From Candidatus Onthomonas avicola (GTDB lineage Bacteria; Bacillota; Clostridia; Oscillospirales; Oscillospiraceae), in NCBI GenBank assembly GCA_018710845.1, contig DVJB01000039.1, positions 44,498 to 108,497 of the forward strand: 64,000 bases of DNA, written 5' to 3'. Under the pieces are notes generated by a model, which was not told the DNA's origin, made no database searches, and saw only the letters and a program-made list of their open reading frames with translations. Each line of letters begins with the position of its first letter. Position 1 is the first letter of the stretch. This document shows, piece by piece, positions 47,979 to 56,724 of this stretch. The translations under genes and the position numbers were made by a program.

Positions 47979-49712
47979 TTACGCCCCCTCCTTTCCGAAC
48001 TGGGAGCGGTAGATCTCCTGATAGACCGGGCAGGTGGCCAGCAGCTCCTCGTGCGTGCCGAGGCCTACCTGCCGCCCGTCGTCCAGGACAAGGATCTGGT
48101 CGGCGTTCCAGACGCTGGCGGTGCGCTGGGAGACGATGAACACCGTCATCCCCCCCTCCAGCGAGCGGATCGCCCGGCGGAGGTTGGCGTCGGTGGCGTA
48201 GTCCAGGGCGGAGGCGCTGTCGTCCAGAATCAGAATCTCCGGCCGGCGGACGAGGGCCCGGGCGATCGCCAGGCGCTGGCGCTGGCCCCCGGAGAGGTTC
48301 TTGCCCCCCTGGGTGACCCAGCTCTCCAGCCCCTTGCCGCGCGCGCGGACAAAGTCGAGGGCCTGGGCGGTCTCCAGTGCCGCCTCCATCGCCCGCTCGT
48401 CCGCGTCGGGATTTCCCCAGCGGAGGTTCTCGGCGATGGTGCCCTTGAAGAGCTCGGTCTTCTGCGGCACGATGCCGGTCTGACTGCGCAGCGCCTCGAG
48501 CGGCAGGGTGCGCACGTCATGCCCGTCCACCCGGACGGTCCCCTCCGTCGCGTCGTAGAAGCGGGCGATCAGGTTGACCAGCGTGCTCTTGCCGCTTCCG
48601 GTGCCGCCGATGATGCCCACCGTCTCGCCGCGGCGGACGGTGAGGTGGATGTCATCCAAGGCGTTGGCCTGCGCGCCGGGATAGGCGAAGGAGACGTGGT
48701 CAAAGGCGACCTTCTCCTCCCCCGCGGCGGCGTGAGGGGCGCGCTGGGCGTCCGGCGCCTCGCGCAGAGAGGGGGCGAGGTCGAGCACTCCCTCAATCCG
48801 CCGGGCGCAGGCGAGGGCGCGGGTGACGGAGAGGATGAGGTTTGCCAGCTTGATGAGCTCCACCAGGATCTGGGACATATAGTTCACCAGCGCGATCACG
48901 TCGCCCTGACTGAGCGCGCCGGAGTCCACCCGCAGCGCCCCCGTCCAGAGCAGGGCGACGATGGCGAGGTTCACGATGACATAGGTCGCCGGGTTCATCA
49001 GCGCGGAGATCTTGCCGACAAAGAGCTGGCCGCGCACGAGCGCGTCGCTGGCGGCGGCAAACGACCGCTGTTCGTCCGCCTGGCGGTTGAAGGCGCGGAT
49101 GACACGCGCGCCGGTGAGGTGCTCCCGCGTGAGGCGGGTGAGCTGGTCCAGCCCCTCCTGCACGCGGCGGTAGAGGGGGATGCTGGCAATCATCACGCCA
49201 AAGACCACCGCGCACAGCAGCGGAATCGCCACCACAAAGACCAGCGCGGCGTCAAAGTCGATCGTAAAGGCCATCACCATCGCGCCGAAGACGATAAAGG
49301 GCGAGCGCAGGAAGAGGCGCAGCACCAGATTGACCCCGGACTGCACCTGATTTACGTCGCTCGTGAGGCGGTTGATGAGCGTGGGCGTGCCCACTGTGTC
49401 CAGCTCGGCGTAGGACAGGCTTTGGATATGGGCGAAGAGATCGCGCCGCAGCTCGGTGGCAAAGCCCACCGCCGCCCGGGCGGCGAAGTACTGGGCAGTG
49501 ATGGAGCAGACCAGCCCGATCACCCCGAGGGCGATGAGCAGCAGGCACATCCGCCAGATCGCCGGGACGTCAGCGTTGGCGATGCCCACGTCCACCAGGT
49601 CGGCGATCACCAGCGGGACAAAGAGCTCAAAGGACGCCTCGAGCAGCTTGAAGAGCGGGCCGAGCACGCTCTCGCGGCGGTAGGGGCGCAGGTAGCGCAG
49701 GAGTTTTTTCAT
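47979..49712 (-). CDS. ABC exporter half-transporter with degenerate ATPase site
   Basis: 577 aa. Membrane domain about 15-310; NBD Walker A IGGTGSGKST and signature NLSGGQRQRL intact. The catalytic glutamate after Walker B is Asp (ILILDDSASALD) and the H-loop histidine is Gln (FIVSQRTAS). Such degeneracy is normal in one half of heterodimeric exporters. ATG 49712 follows AAAGGAG, 17 codons inside the longer frame. First gene of a two-gene operon. Confidence 0.92.
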   Translation of the reverse strand: MKKLLRYLRPYRRESVLGPLFKLLEASFELFVPLVIADLVDVGIANADVPAIWRMCLLLIALGVIGLVCSITAQYFAARAAVGFATELRRDLFAHIQSLSYAELDTVGTPTLINRLTSDVNQVQSGVNLVLRLFLRSPFIVFGAMVMAFTIDFDAALVFVVAIPLLCAVVFGVMIASIPLYRRVQEGLDQLTRLTREHLTGARVIRAFNRQADEQRSFAAASDALVRGQLFVGKISALMNPATYVIVNLAIVALLWTGALRVDSGALSQGDVIALVNYMSQILVELIKLANLILSVTRALACARRIEGVLDLAPSLREAPDAQRAPHAAAGEEKVAFDHVSFAYPGAQANALDDIHLTVRRGETVGIIGGTGSGKSTLVNLIARFYDATEGTVRVDGHDVRTLPLEALRSQTGIVPQKTELFKGTIAENLRWGNPDADERAMEAALETAQALDFVRARGKGLESWVTQGGKNLSGGQRQRLAIARALVRRPEILILDDSASALDYATDANLRRAIRSLEGGMTVFIVSQRTASVWNADQILVLDDGRQVGLGTHEELLATCPVYQEIYRSQFGKEGA

Positions 49713-49764
49713 GGACGTTCTCCTTTCCACCGCCGGGCGGCGGGGACGAGGGATAGGCAACAAT

Positions 49765-49793
49765 GGGCCGGACCAGTTTGACTGGTCCGGCCC
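49765..49793 (-). terminator. Perfect GC hairpin downstream of the phosphohexomutase gene
   Basis: GGGCCGGACCAG (49765-49776) pairs with CTGGTCCGGCCC (49782-49793) around TTTGA. On the minus strand it is followed by ATTGTTGCC, a poor U-tract. Located between pgm and the exporter. Confidence 0.55.
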
Positions 49794-49835
49794 ATGTCAT
49801 ACGTCAATGGTAGCAGGTTTCCCCTCTGCTGTCAA

Positions 49836-51563
49836 TCAATCCTTGATGGAGGGGGCGTAGGCGGCGTATTTGGCCACCTTGTCCGCACAGGCCTGCTCGT
49901 CCGCGTCGTTGCAGAGGATATAGACCTTGATCTTCGGCTCGGTGCCGGAGGGACGGATGATGAAGGTGGTGCCGTCGGCCAGATCATACTCCATCACGTT
50001 GGAGTCCTTGAGCTCCATCTCGGTGACCGCGCCGGTGGCGAGGTCGGTGGCGGTACCCGGCTGATAGTCCTTGACCACCAGGACGGGGGTCTCGGCAATC
50101 TCGGTCTTGGGCTCGTCGCGCAGGCCCTTCATGATGGCGGCCATCTTGGTCATGCCATCCAGGCCGGGCATGACGAGGTTCATTGTCTTCTCGCGATAGA
50201 AGCCGTACTTGGCGTAGCACTCCTGCAGGGCGTTGAAGAGGGTCTTGCCCTGGGAGGCGTACCACGCGGCCATCTCCACGATGGAGGCGACGGCGGAGAC
50301 GGCGTCCTTGTCGCGCACATAGTCGCCGAGCATGTAGCCATAGGACTCCTCGAAGGAGAAGATCACGTTGCCCTCGCCCGATTTCTCCAGCTTGTCCTTC
50401 TTCTCAGCCAGGAACTTGAAGCCGGTGAAGGTCTTGGCAAAGCCGAGGCCGTTGACCTCGCAGACCTTGCCCGCCATCGGGGTAGAGACGATGGTGGTCA
50501 GGGCGTAGGGCTTCTCCGGCATCAGGCCGGTGCGGCGGCGCGCGCCGATCAGGTAGTCGAGCAGGATGACGCCGGTCTGGTTGCCGGTGAACACCTCATA
50601 TTCGCCCTGGGCGTTGCGGACCATGATGCCCACGCGGTCGGCGTCCGGGTCGGAGCCGATGATGAGGTCGCAGTTGTTCGCCTTGGCCAGGTCGACGGCC
50701 AGGTAGAAGCCCTCGGGGTTCTCCGGATTCGGAGACTTGACGGTGGGGAAATCGCCGTCGATCACCATCTGCTCGGGCACGCAGATGACGTTCTTCATCC
50801 CCATGCGGCGCAGCGCCTCGGGGATCAGGCGGTAGCCCGTGCCGTGGAAGGGAGTGTAGACGATGGAGAAGGTGTCGGCCACCTTGGCCACCGCCTCACG
50901 GTCGATGATCTGATCGAGGACGTTGCCGAGGAAGAGCTCGTCCGTCTCCTCGCCGAGCATGGTGACCAGACCGGCGGCCTTGGCCTCCTCGAGCGGCATG
51001 GTCTTCACATCGTCGAAGATATCCAGCTCCTTCATCTTGGCCGCGACGGTGTCGGCGTGGACGGGGGGCAGCTGCGCGCCATCCGACCAGTAGACCTTGT
51101 AGCCGTTATACTCCTTCGGATTGTGCGAGGCGGTGACGTTGATGCCGGCGATGCAGCCGTACTGGCGCACGGCAAAGGACAGCTCCGGCGTCGGGCGCAG
51201 AGCGTCGTACAGGCGGACCTTAATGCCGTTGGCGGCCATGACGCTGGCGGCCTGGGCGGCAAACTCGGCGGAGTGGTTGCGGCAGTCATAGGCGATGGCG
51301 ACGCCGCGCTCACACGCCTCAGGCCCCTCGGCCTTGATGACCTCGGCGAAGGCCTGGGTCGCGTGGCCGACGACATGGCGGTTCATATGGTGCAGTCCGA
51401 CGCACATCGTGCCGCGCAGGCCGGCCGTGCCGAACTCCAGCGGGCCGAAGAAGCGGCTCTCGATCTCTTTCTCATCATTTCTGATGGACTCCAGCTCCGC
51501 CTTTTCCTCTGCGGAGAGCGCGGGACTATTCAACCATTTTTCGTAGGTATCGCGATAGGACAT
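49836..51563 (-). CDS. Phosphoglucomutase/phosphomannomutase family protein
   Basis: 575 aa alpha-D-phosphohexomutase. Catalytic serine is in GINVTASHNPKEYNGYKVYW, the metal loop is DLIIGSDPDADRVGIMVRNA, sugar specificity loop SFEESYGYMLGDYVRDKDAV and phosphate-binding RPSGTEPKIKVY. This is the bacterial PgcA/phospho-sugar mutase type interconverting glucose-1- and glucose-6-phosphate, possibly mannose phosphates. ATG 51563 follows TGGAGG; the longer frame to 51620 lies upstream of the conserved start. Monocistronic with its own promoter. Confidence 0.92.
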   Translation of the reverse strand: MSYRDTYEKWLNSPALSAEEKAELESIRNDEKEIESRFFGPLEFGTAGLRGTMCVGLHHMNRHVVGHATQAFAEVIKAEGPEACERGVAIAYDCRNHSAEFAAQAASVMAANGIKVRLYDALRPTPELSFAVRQYGCIAGINVTASHNPKEYNGYKVYWSDGAQLPPVHADTVAAKMKELDIFDDVKTMPLEEAKAAGLVTMLGEETDELFLGNVLDQIIDREAVAKVADTFSIVYTPFHGTGYRLIPEALRRMGMKNVICVPEQMVIDGDFPTVKSPNPENPEGFYLAVDLAKANNCDLIIGSDPDADRVGIMVRNAQGEYEVFTGNQTGVILLDYLIGARRRTGLMPEKPYALTTIVSTPMAGKVCEVNGLGFAKTFTGFKFLAEKKDKLEKSGEGNVIFSFEESYGYMLGDYVRDKDAVSAVASIVEMAAWYASQGKTLFNALQECYAKYGFYREKTMNLVMPGLDGMTKMAAIMKGLRDEPKTEIAETPVLVVKDYQPGTATDLATGAVTEMELKDSNVMEYDLADGTTFIIRPSGTEPKIKVYILCNDADEQACADKVAKYAAYAPSIKD

Positions 51564-51597
51564 GGGAGGCACCTCCAGATTGTATTGGGATATGTCT

Positions 51598-51627
51598 ATT
51601 ATACCAGCGTTTCCTTCCATTTGTCCA
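51598..51627 (-). promoter_or_regulatory. Sigma-A promoter of the phosphohexomutase gene
   Basis: On the minus strand TGGACA (51622-51627), 18 nt and a perfect TATAAT (51598-51603), about 35 nt before the start codon. Confidence 0.75.
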
Positions 51628-51716
51628 GTGCGTTACGTCAATCTGCCTAAAAAAGCGTCTGCTCTCCCCCGTTCGGACGATTTGGCTTTTATATCTCTTA
51701 ATTTTTCCAAAAGGTC

Positions 51717-51744
51717 TTGCTTTTTTTACTCAAAAGGCTATTCT
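51717..51744 (+). promoter_or_regulatory. Candidate promoter of the lipoprotein gene
   Basis: TTGCTT (51717-51722), 16 nt, TATTCT (51739-51744), about 50 nt before the ATG in an AT-rich patch. Confidence 0.45.
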
Positions 51745-51796
51745 GTACCATAAGACCGGGCAGCAAGCCCGGCTGGACAAGGAGGAATCTTGTGAC

Positions 51797-52474
51797 ATGA
51801 AACGCTTTTGGATCATATTGCTCTCCCTGACGCTGGCGCTCTCCCTCGCCGCCTGCGGGCAGGGGCCCGCGTCCTCTGACGCCGGGGCGCAGACACCCTC
51901 CGGTTCTGACTCTCAGACAGAGGACGGCGAGACGGAGTCCCAGGCGCCGGAGGCGGACGGTGGGACGGAGTCCACCGATGGAGAGACACAGCAACCCGCC
52001 GAGGACGAGCCGGCTGAGCAAGCGCCGGAGGAGACGCCGTCTGAGGACGACGCCGCAGCAGAGGAGCCCGCCACGGACGCCGGCGGAGAAACCGGCCCGG
52101 CGCAGTCTGACCTGGACGCGCTCACCGCGGTGCTCGATCAGATCCGGACGGACGGACGCGTCGGCACGGCGGGCAGCTCCCTCACCAATGCCTACCTCGC
52201 CGCCACGCTGCTCGACTGGGCGGAGGGGACGCCGCTGACGGAGGAGGAGTGTACCGCTGCTGCCATCGACTGGTATGCCGCCATCCCGGCAGACGAGCTT
52301 GACCCGGAGCTGGCGGACGTCTTTGACGCCATCTACGCCGTCTGCGGGGAGCTGATGACCGAGGGTCAGGAAGGACTGCTCTCCGACTGCGGCTACACCG
52401 GCGGGGGCTATCCCTGGAGCGAGGAGGCCGGCGCGCGGGCGCTGGCGGCGCTCAACGGCGTAGTGGGCGGTTGA
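51797..52474 (+). CDS. Acidic lipoprotein of unknown function
   Basis: 225 aa. The signal peptide MKRFWIILLSLTLALSLAAC ends in a lipobox (L-A-A-C, Cys20). A long low-complexity acidic linker rich in Glu, Asp, Ser, Thr, Pro and Gln (about 21-110) leads to a small helical domain (about 112-225; LDALTAVLDQIRTDGRVGTA, AGSSLTNAYLAATLLDWAEG) that I do not recognise. It is lipid-anchored outside the membrane, with the linker spanning the wall. Monocistronic, divergent from pgm, with its own terminator. Confidence 0.8.
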   Translation: MKRFWIILLSLTLALSLAACGQGPASSDAGAQTPSGSDSQTEDGETESQAPEADGGTESTDGETQQPAEDEPAEQAPEETPSEDDAAAEEPATDAGGETGPAQSDLDALTAVLDQIRTDGRVGTAGSSLTNAYLAATLLDWAEGTPLTEEECTAAAIDWYAAIPADELDPELADVFDAIYAVCGELMTEGQEGLLSDCGYTGGGYPWSEEAGARALAALNGVVGG

Positions 52475-52499
52475 AATCCAATCTCATGACGAAACGCGG

Positions 52500-52530
52500 G
52501 CGCGCTGCCGGGTGGCAGCGCGCTCGTTTT
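52500..52530 (+). terminator. Intrinsic terminator of the lipoprotein gene
   Basis: GCGCGCTGCC (52500-52509) with GGCAGCGCGC (52514-52523), then TCGTTTT. The following 52531-52730 is relatively AT-rich and I see no gene in it. Confidence 0.8.
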
Positions 52531-52730
52531 GAGCATCAAAAAACCACAACCTCGATCAAATCCGGCTGTGATCTCGACATAGTTTTCTTCTCTCTTTTAC
52601 CCCATAGTGTTTTGCAGTCTACATGCATCTCGATAAGCTTTACCATTAGATTGGGATTGAAAAAATACAGATCATATCGGTATCTGCCTGATGCCAAAAC
52701 ACGCTGTCATATGCAGTTCTTTGACAGCAC

Positions 52731-52758
52731 GCCCCCTGCCGCTTACGCGGCAGGGGGC
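52731..52758 (-). terminator. Perfect GC hairpin downstream of gdhA
   Basis: GCCCCCTGCCGC (52731-52742) with GCGGCAGGGGGC (52747-52758) around TTAC. Neither strand shows a convincing U-tract; it lies 21 nt after the gdhA stop. Confidence 0.5.
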
Positions 52759-52779
52759 GATAGTCTGCTATCAGGGCAA

Positions 52780-54135
<1,356 letters not shown>

Positions 54136-54312
54136 TCATTCCTTCCGTCAAAATCGTCGTCAGGCACGGCACAAAACGCGCACGCTTACGGCACCGGGGT
54201 CCCCTTCCGCTCTCCGGCCGCACGCCGCGTCGTCATTTCGGCGCATGTTCTGCCTCGCCCTTGAGACCTGGAAGATATCGTCATTCCGTCCGGCTGCCGT
54301 CCGGACCTGCTT

Positions 54313-54341
54313 ATTATACCAACTTTTGAAACTCAGCGCAA
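54313..54341 (-). promoter_or_regulatory. Sigma-A promoter of gdhA
   Basis: On the minus strand TTGCGC (54336-54341), 17 nt, perfect TATAAT (54313-54318). The spacer between this and the plus-strand promoter at 54553 (about 210 nt) shows no gene. Confidence 0.8.
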
Positions 54342-54552
54342 GCAAAATTTCATGCCAACACAAGAATTGTCTCAAATTCCGTCGTATTGTCCCCTTTTTT
54401 CTCCCTGTCCCTGCCTTAAGCCTCCCTCCCCTGCACAGATTCCTGCATATCCTGTCAATTTCACGTGCCGCAGCCCTCTTTTTGCAGGGGTCCGGTCATC
54501 CGCAGGGGCGCAAATTGCTTCTATTATTTTCTAATGTTTTTCGAAAAAGTAC

Positions 54553-54581
54553 TTGACACTTTTAGGCAGCTGTGGTATTAT
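54553..54581 (+). promoter_or_regulatory. Strong sigma-A promoter of an unassigned transcript
   Basis: TTGACA (54553-54558), 17 nt, TATTAT (54576-54581). Predicted start near 54588. No conventional gene follows on this strand before a strong terminator. Confidence 0.85.
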
Positions 54582-54587
54582 AAGGTC

Positions 54588-54842
54588 ACAGAAAGAAAGG
54601 GTGATTCCAATGTGGAGGGAAGCAGCCTTTCGGTAATCTCTTTTAGGAAGAGCTTACCGCAGCGAGCCGCCGTTCAGCGTTTCAGCAGCACAGACAAAAG
54701 CCTGCGCAACAGCAGAGGAAGGCGGAAGGCACTCGCAAATCTACGAAAGCGAGGTAAATGAAAAATGATGTTGGATATCAAGAATCACCGCTGAACCCCT
54801 GTCCGAGAGAAAGCAGACGGACAGGGGTTCAGCACGTTTTAG
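54588..54842 (+). ncRNA. Putative structured small RNA (or small basic ORF) of unknown family
   Basis: A roughly 255-nt unit bounded by a near-consensus promoter and a 15-bp terminator. Near its 5' end CGGTAA-T-CTCTT-TTAGG-AAGAG-C-TTACCG (54631-54659) forms an 11-bp hairpin with one mismatch. GTTCAGC (54672-54678) could pair with GCTGAAC (54790-54796), which is part of the terminator's left arm. Coding alternatives: a 49-codon basic frame from GTG 54612 to 54761 rich in Arg, Lys and Ser, an 8-codon frame from ATG 54610, and a 10-codon frame beginning ATGATG near 54765. I do not recognise 6S, tmRNA, SRP or RNase P RNA features. Confidence 0.5.
54791..54840 (+). terminator. Intrinsic terminator of the unassigned transcript
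   Basis: A perfect 15-bp stem (54791-54805 with 54818-54832, CTGAACCCCTGTCCG arm) is followed by CACGTTTTA. It also lies at the 3' end of the convergent GIY-YIG gene. Confidence 0.85.
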
Positions 54843-55110
54843 GGCGCTCCTCTTCCCCGCCGCCGTCCTGTCGCCGCGCGATCAGGGCGATTTTTTCTGC
54901 CCTGCTCAGGCGCTTGATTTGGGCCTCCCGGCGCAGGGCGGAGGACCGGTCCAAAGCGGGCTCGGCATAGGCCAGGCGGACCGGGCGGCGGCCCCTGGTG
55001 TACTTTGCGCCCCGCCCTGAATTGTGCATATTCAGACGTTTTGAGAGGTCGCTGGTGCTGCCGGTATAGAAGGTTCCGTCGCAACACTGGAGAATGTAGA
55101 CGTAATACAC
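54829..55110 (-). CDS. GIY-YIG nuclease superfamily protein (UPF0213/YhbQ-like)
   Basis: 93 aa single-domain protein. YYVYILQCCDGTFYTGSTSD contains the split GIY-YIG signature (Y-V-Y ... Y-T-G), followed by LSKRLNMHNSGRGAKYTRGR and AYAEPALDRSSALRREAQIK. This is the YhbQ/UPF0213 type, with nuclease fold but uncertain biological substrate. GTG start with GGGGTG upstream. Monocistronic; its last codons overlap the terminator hairpin. Confidence 0.88.
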   Translation of the reverse strand: MYYVYILQCCDGTFYTGSTSDLSKRLNMHNSGRGAKYTRGRRPVRLAYAEPALDRSSALRREAQIKRLSRAEKIALIARRQDGGGEEERPKTC

Positions 55111-55213
55111 CCGATTTCACCCCAATTGAATCATCTATTGTGACGATTGACTTTCCCTGCCTCCGTCAGTATCATTGAGGGCCGAACCTGATACAGATTG
55201 GAGGTATCTGAAT

Positions 55214-55861
55214 ATGCGTTCCATTCATGAATTTCATGCACTTCTCCCGCGTCTTACGGCCGTGCTGCTTTCGAATATGATGATGGGCTTTGCCACCGCC
55301 TGGGTGTTCCGGATCGGTCTGGGCTCTGATCCCTGCTCTACCATGAACGCCGGCATCGCGTCTCATCTGCCCATCTCCTACGGCACCTGGTCGCTGCTGC
55401 TCAACGCCGTCTTGCTGCTGGCAGTGTTCAAATACGAGCGCCGCCTGTTGGGGATCGGCACGATCTGCAACATGGTCCTGTGCGGCTATGCGGCGGATTT
55501 CTTCGGCTGGTGCATCGACCAGGCACTGCCCGCCGGAGCGCTGGATTCTCTCGCCCTGCGTGCGCTGATCGCCGTGCCGGTGCTGGTCATCTTCATCTTG
55601 GCCGCGGCAGTGTACATGTCGATGGATCTCGGAGTTGCGCCCTATGACGCGCTCCCCTACCTGCTCTCCCACCGCACCCGCCTGTCCTTCCGGCAGGCGC
55701 GGACCATCGTGGACGTGACCGCCCTGGCCATCGGCATCGCAGCCGGCGCCGCGTTCGGCCCGGTGACCGTCGTCATGGCCTGCAGCCTGGGCACGGCGAT
55801 CTCCTGGGTCAGCCGCCAGATTCACGGACGGCTCGCAGGACACGGTCACGACGCCCTGTGA
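55214..55861 (+). CDS. YczE/YitT-like integral membrane protein
   Basis: 215 aa with about five or six membrane helices. The motifs GFATAWVFRIGLGSDPCSTM (near residues 25-45) and YMSMDLGVAPYDALPYLLSH (about 140-160) are the repeated G-x-x-P-x-D/S features of YczE-family proteins. B. subtilis YczE influences surfactin-related functions, but the general role is unknown. GGAGG before ATG 55214; followed by its own terminator. Unrelated to the neighbours as far as I can see. Confidence 0.82.
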   Translation: MRSIHEFHALLPRLTAVLLSNMMMGFATAWVFRIGLGSDPCSTMNAGIASHLPISYGTWSLLLNAVLLLAVFKYERRLLGIGTICNMVLCGYAADFFGWCIDQALPAGALDSLALRALIAVPVLVIFILAAAVYMSMDLGVAPYDALPYLLSHRTRLSFRQARTIVDVTALAIGIAAGAAFGPVTVVMACSLGTAISWVSRQIHGRLAGHGHDAL

Positions 55862-55902
55862 GTGCGTACGGCATTCCAACTCCACATCACCGCATCACTC
55901 AG

Positions 55903-55942
55903 GCAAGGCCGCCCCGCAAGTTCCGGGGGCGGCCTTGCGCCT
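55903..55942 (+). terminator. Intrinsic-type terminator hairpin
   Basis: GCAAGGCCGCCCC (55903-55915) with GGGGCGGCCTTGC (55926-55938), 13 perfect pairs, then GCCTTCCC (modest U content). Lies between YczE-like and convergent tetR. Confidence 0.65.
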
Positions 55943-55972
55943 TCCCGTGACAGCTGGTCCGGCAGGCCGCGC

Positions 55973-56536
55973 CTACAGGACCGGGTCGATCACCGCCCGA
56001 AAATAGCGGTCCAGCTCCTGCGGCGTCTGCCTCCGATGACCCCGAATCCACCAGAGCACCATCTCCACAAAGCTGCCGGCAATGTGGTTCACCAGAAAAT
56101 CCTCCGGCAGATCTCGGTTGACGCGGCGGCTTCGCGCCAGCAGCTGTGACTGTACCAGGCCGCTCAGGCTGTCCTTGAAATAGCGCAGGAAGATCTCACT
56201 GCTCTCGCAGGAGAGCAGGTCCAGGATATGGCCGTCGTTCTCCTGAAGGTGCTGGAGCAGGTGACAGAAGACGGACTCCGGCGCGCTTGTATCGGAATAC
56301 AGTCCATGCGTGTGGGTACAGTCCAAGGCACTGGACAGGATATGCCCGAACAGCTCCTCACACATCGCCCGGAGCAGCTCGTCCTTCGTCTCAAAGTGAG
56401 CGTAAAAGGTGGTGCGCCCCACGTCGGCCCGGTCTATGATCTCCTGCACCGTGATGCGGCTGTAGCTCTTCTCCGCCAGCAGCGCGCGGAATGCCTGAAA
56501 AATAGCGGACCTGGTCTTCCGCTGCCGTCGATCCAT
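55973..56536 (-). CDS. TetR family transcriptional regulator
   Basis: 187 aa. N-terminal DNA-binding domain RRQRKTRSAIFQAFRALLAE, ITVQEIIDRADVGRTTFYAH with FETKDELL is textbook TetR. The ligand domain (about 60-187) has Cys and His residues (DCTHTHG, LSCESSE, RGHRRQTP) but no recognised metal site. ATG 56536 follows AAGGAGG. Divergent from the P1B ATPase over a symmetric operator region, so it presumably represses the ATPase and itself. Confidence 0.92.
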   Translation of the reverse strand: MDRRQRKTRSAIFQAFRALLAEKSYSRITVQEIIDRADVGRTTFYAHFETKDELLRAMCEELFGHILSSALDCTHTHGLYSDTSAPESVFCHLLQHLQENDGHILDLLSCESSEIFLRYFKDSLSGLVQSQLLARSRRVNRDLPEDFLVNHIAGSFVEMVLWWIRGHRRQTPQELDRYFRAVIDPVL

Positions 56537-56604
56537 TTCAAACGCCTCCTTCCGCACAATTCGCGAAAATGATTCGGTAACATACACCGCGTACAAATCA
56601 TCTC

Positions 56605-56633
56605 TTGCGGGAGCCGCGTGCCCAGCGTACAAT
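56605..56633 (+). promoter_or_regulatory. Promoter of the P1B ATPase gene
   Basis: TTGCGG (56605-56610), 17 nt, TACAAT (56628-56633). The -10 lies within the left outer arm of the nested palindrome. Confidence 0.65.
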
Positions 56634-56672
56634 ATAAGCGAACAAACCGTTTGTTATCGAATTTATTGTACG
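56626..56672. promoter_or_regulatory. Nested inverted-repeat operator between tetR and the P1B ATPase
   Basis: An inner 7-1-7 palindrome AACAAACCGTTTGTT (56641-56655) sits at the centre of outer arms CGTACAATA (56626-56634) and TATTGTACG (56664-56672). Both outer arms contain a TACAAT -10 box, one for each divergent promoter, so a single regulator could control both. Confidence 0.8.
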
Positions 56673-56693
56673 AAAAAGAGGCGGATTTGTCAA
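56665..56693 (-). promoter_or_regulatory. Promoter of tetR
   Basis: On the minus strand TTGACA (56688-56693), 17 nt, TACAAT (56665-56670), the -10 overlapping the right outer arm of the operator. Confidence 0.85.
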
Positions 56694-56724
56694 CCATCTC
56701 TCGCAGTGTGTGAGGAGGACTATC

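Noticed and set aside
46248..49781. An uninterrupted plus-strand frame of over 1,100 codons antisense to the ABC exporter pair
   Set aside because: It mirrors two genes with clear ABC motifs on the minus strand; long antisense frames are expected at this GC content. It has no recognisable domains and is rich in His, Gly and Arg as a shadow frame would be.
54465..54611. Upstream part of the frame covering the unassigned transcript
   Set aside because: It runs through the -35/-10 region and upstream spacer, so the portion before about 54610 cannot be translated from that promoter.
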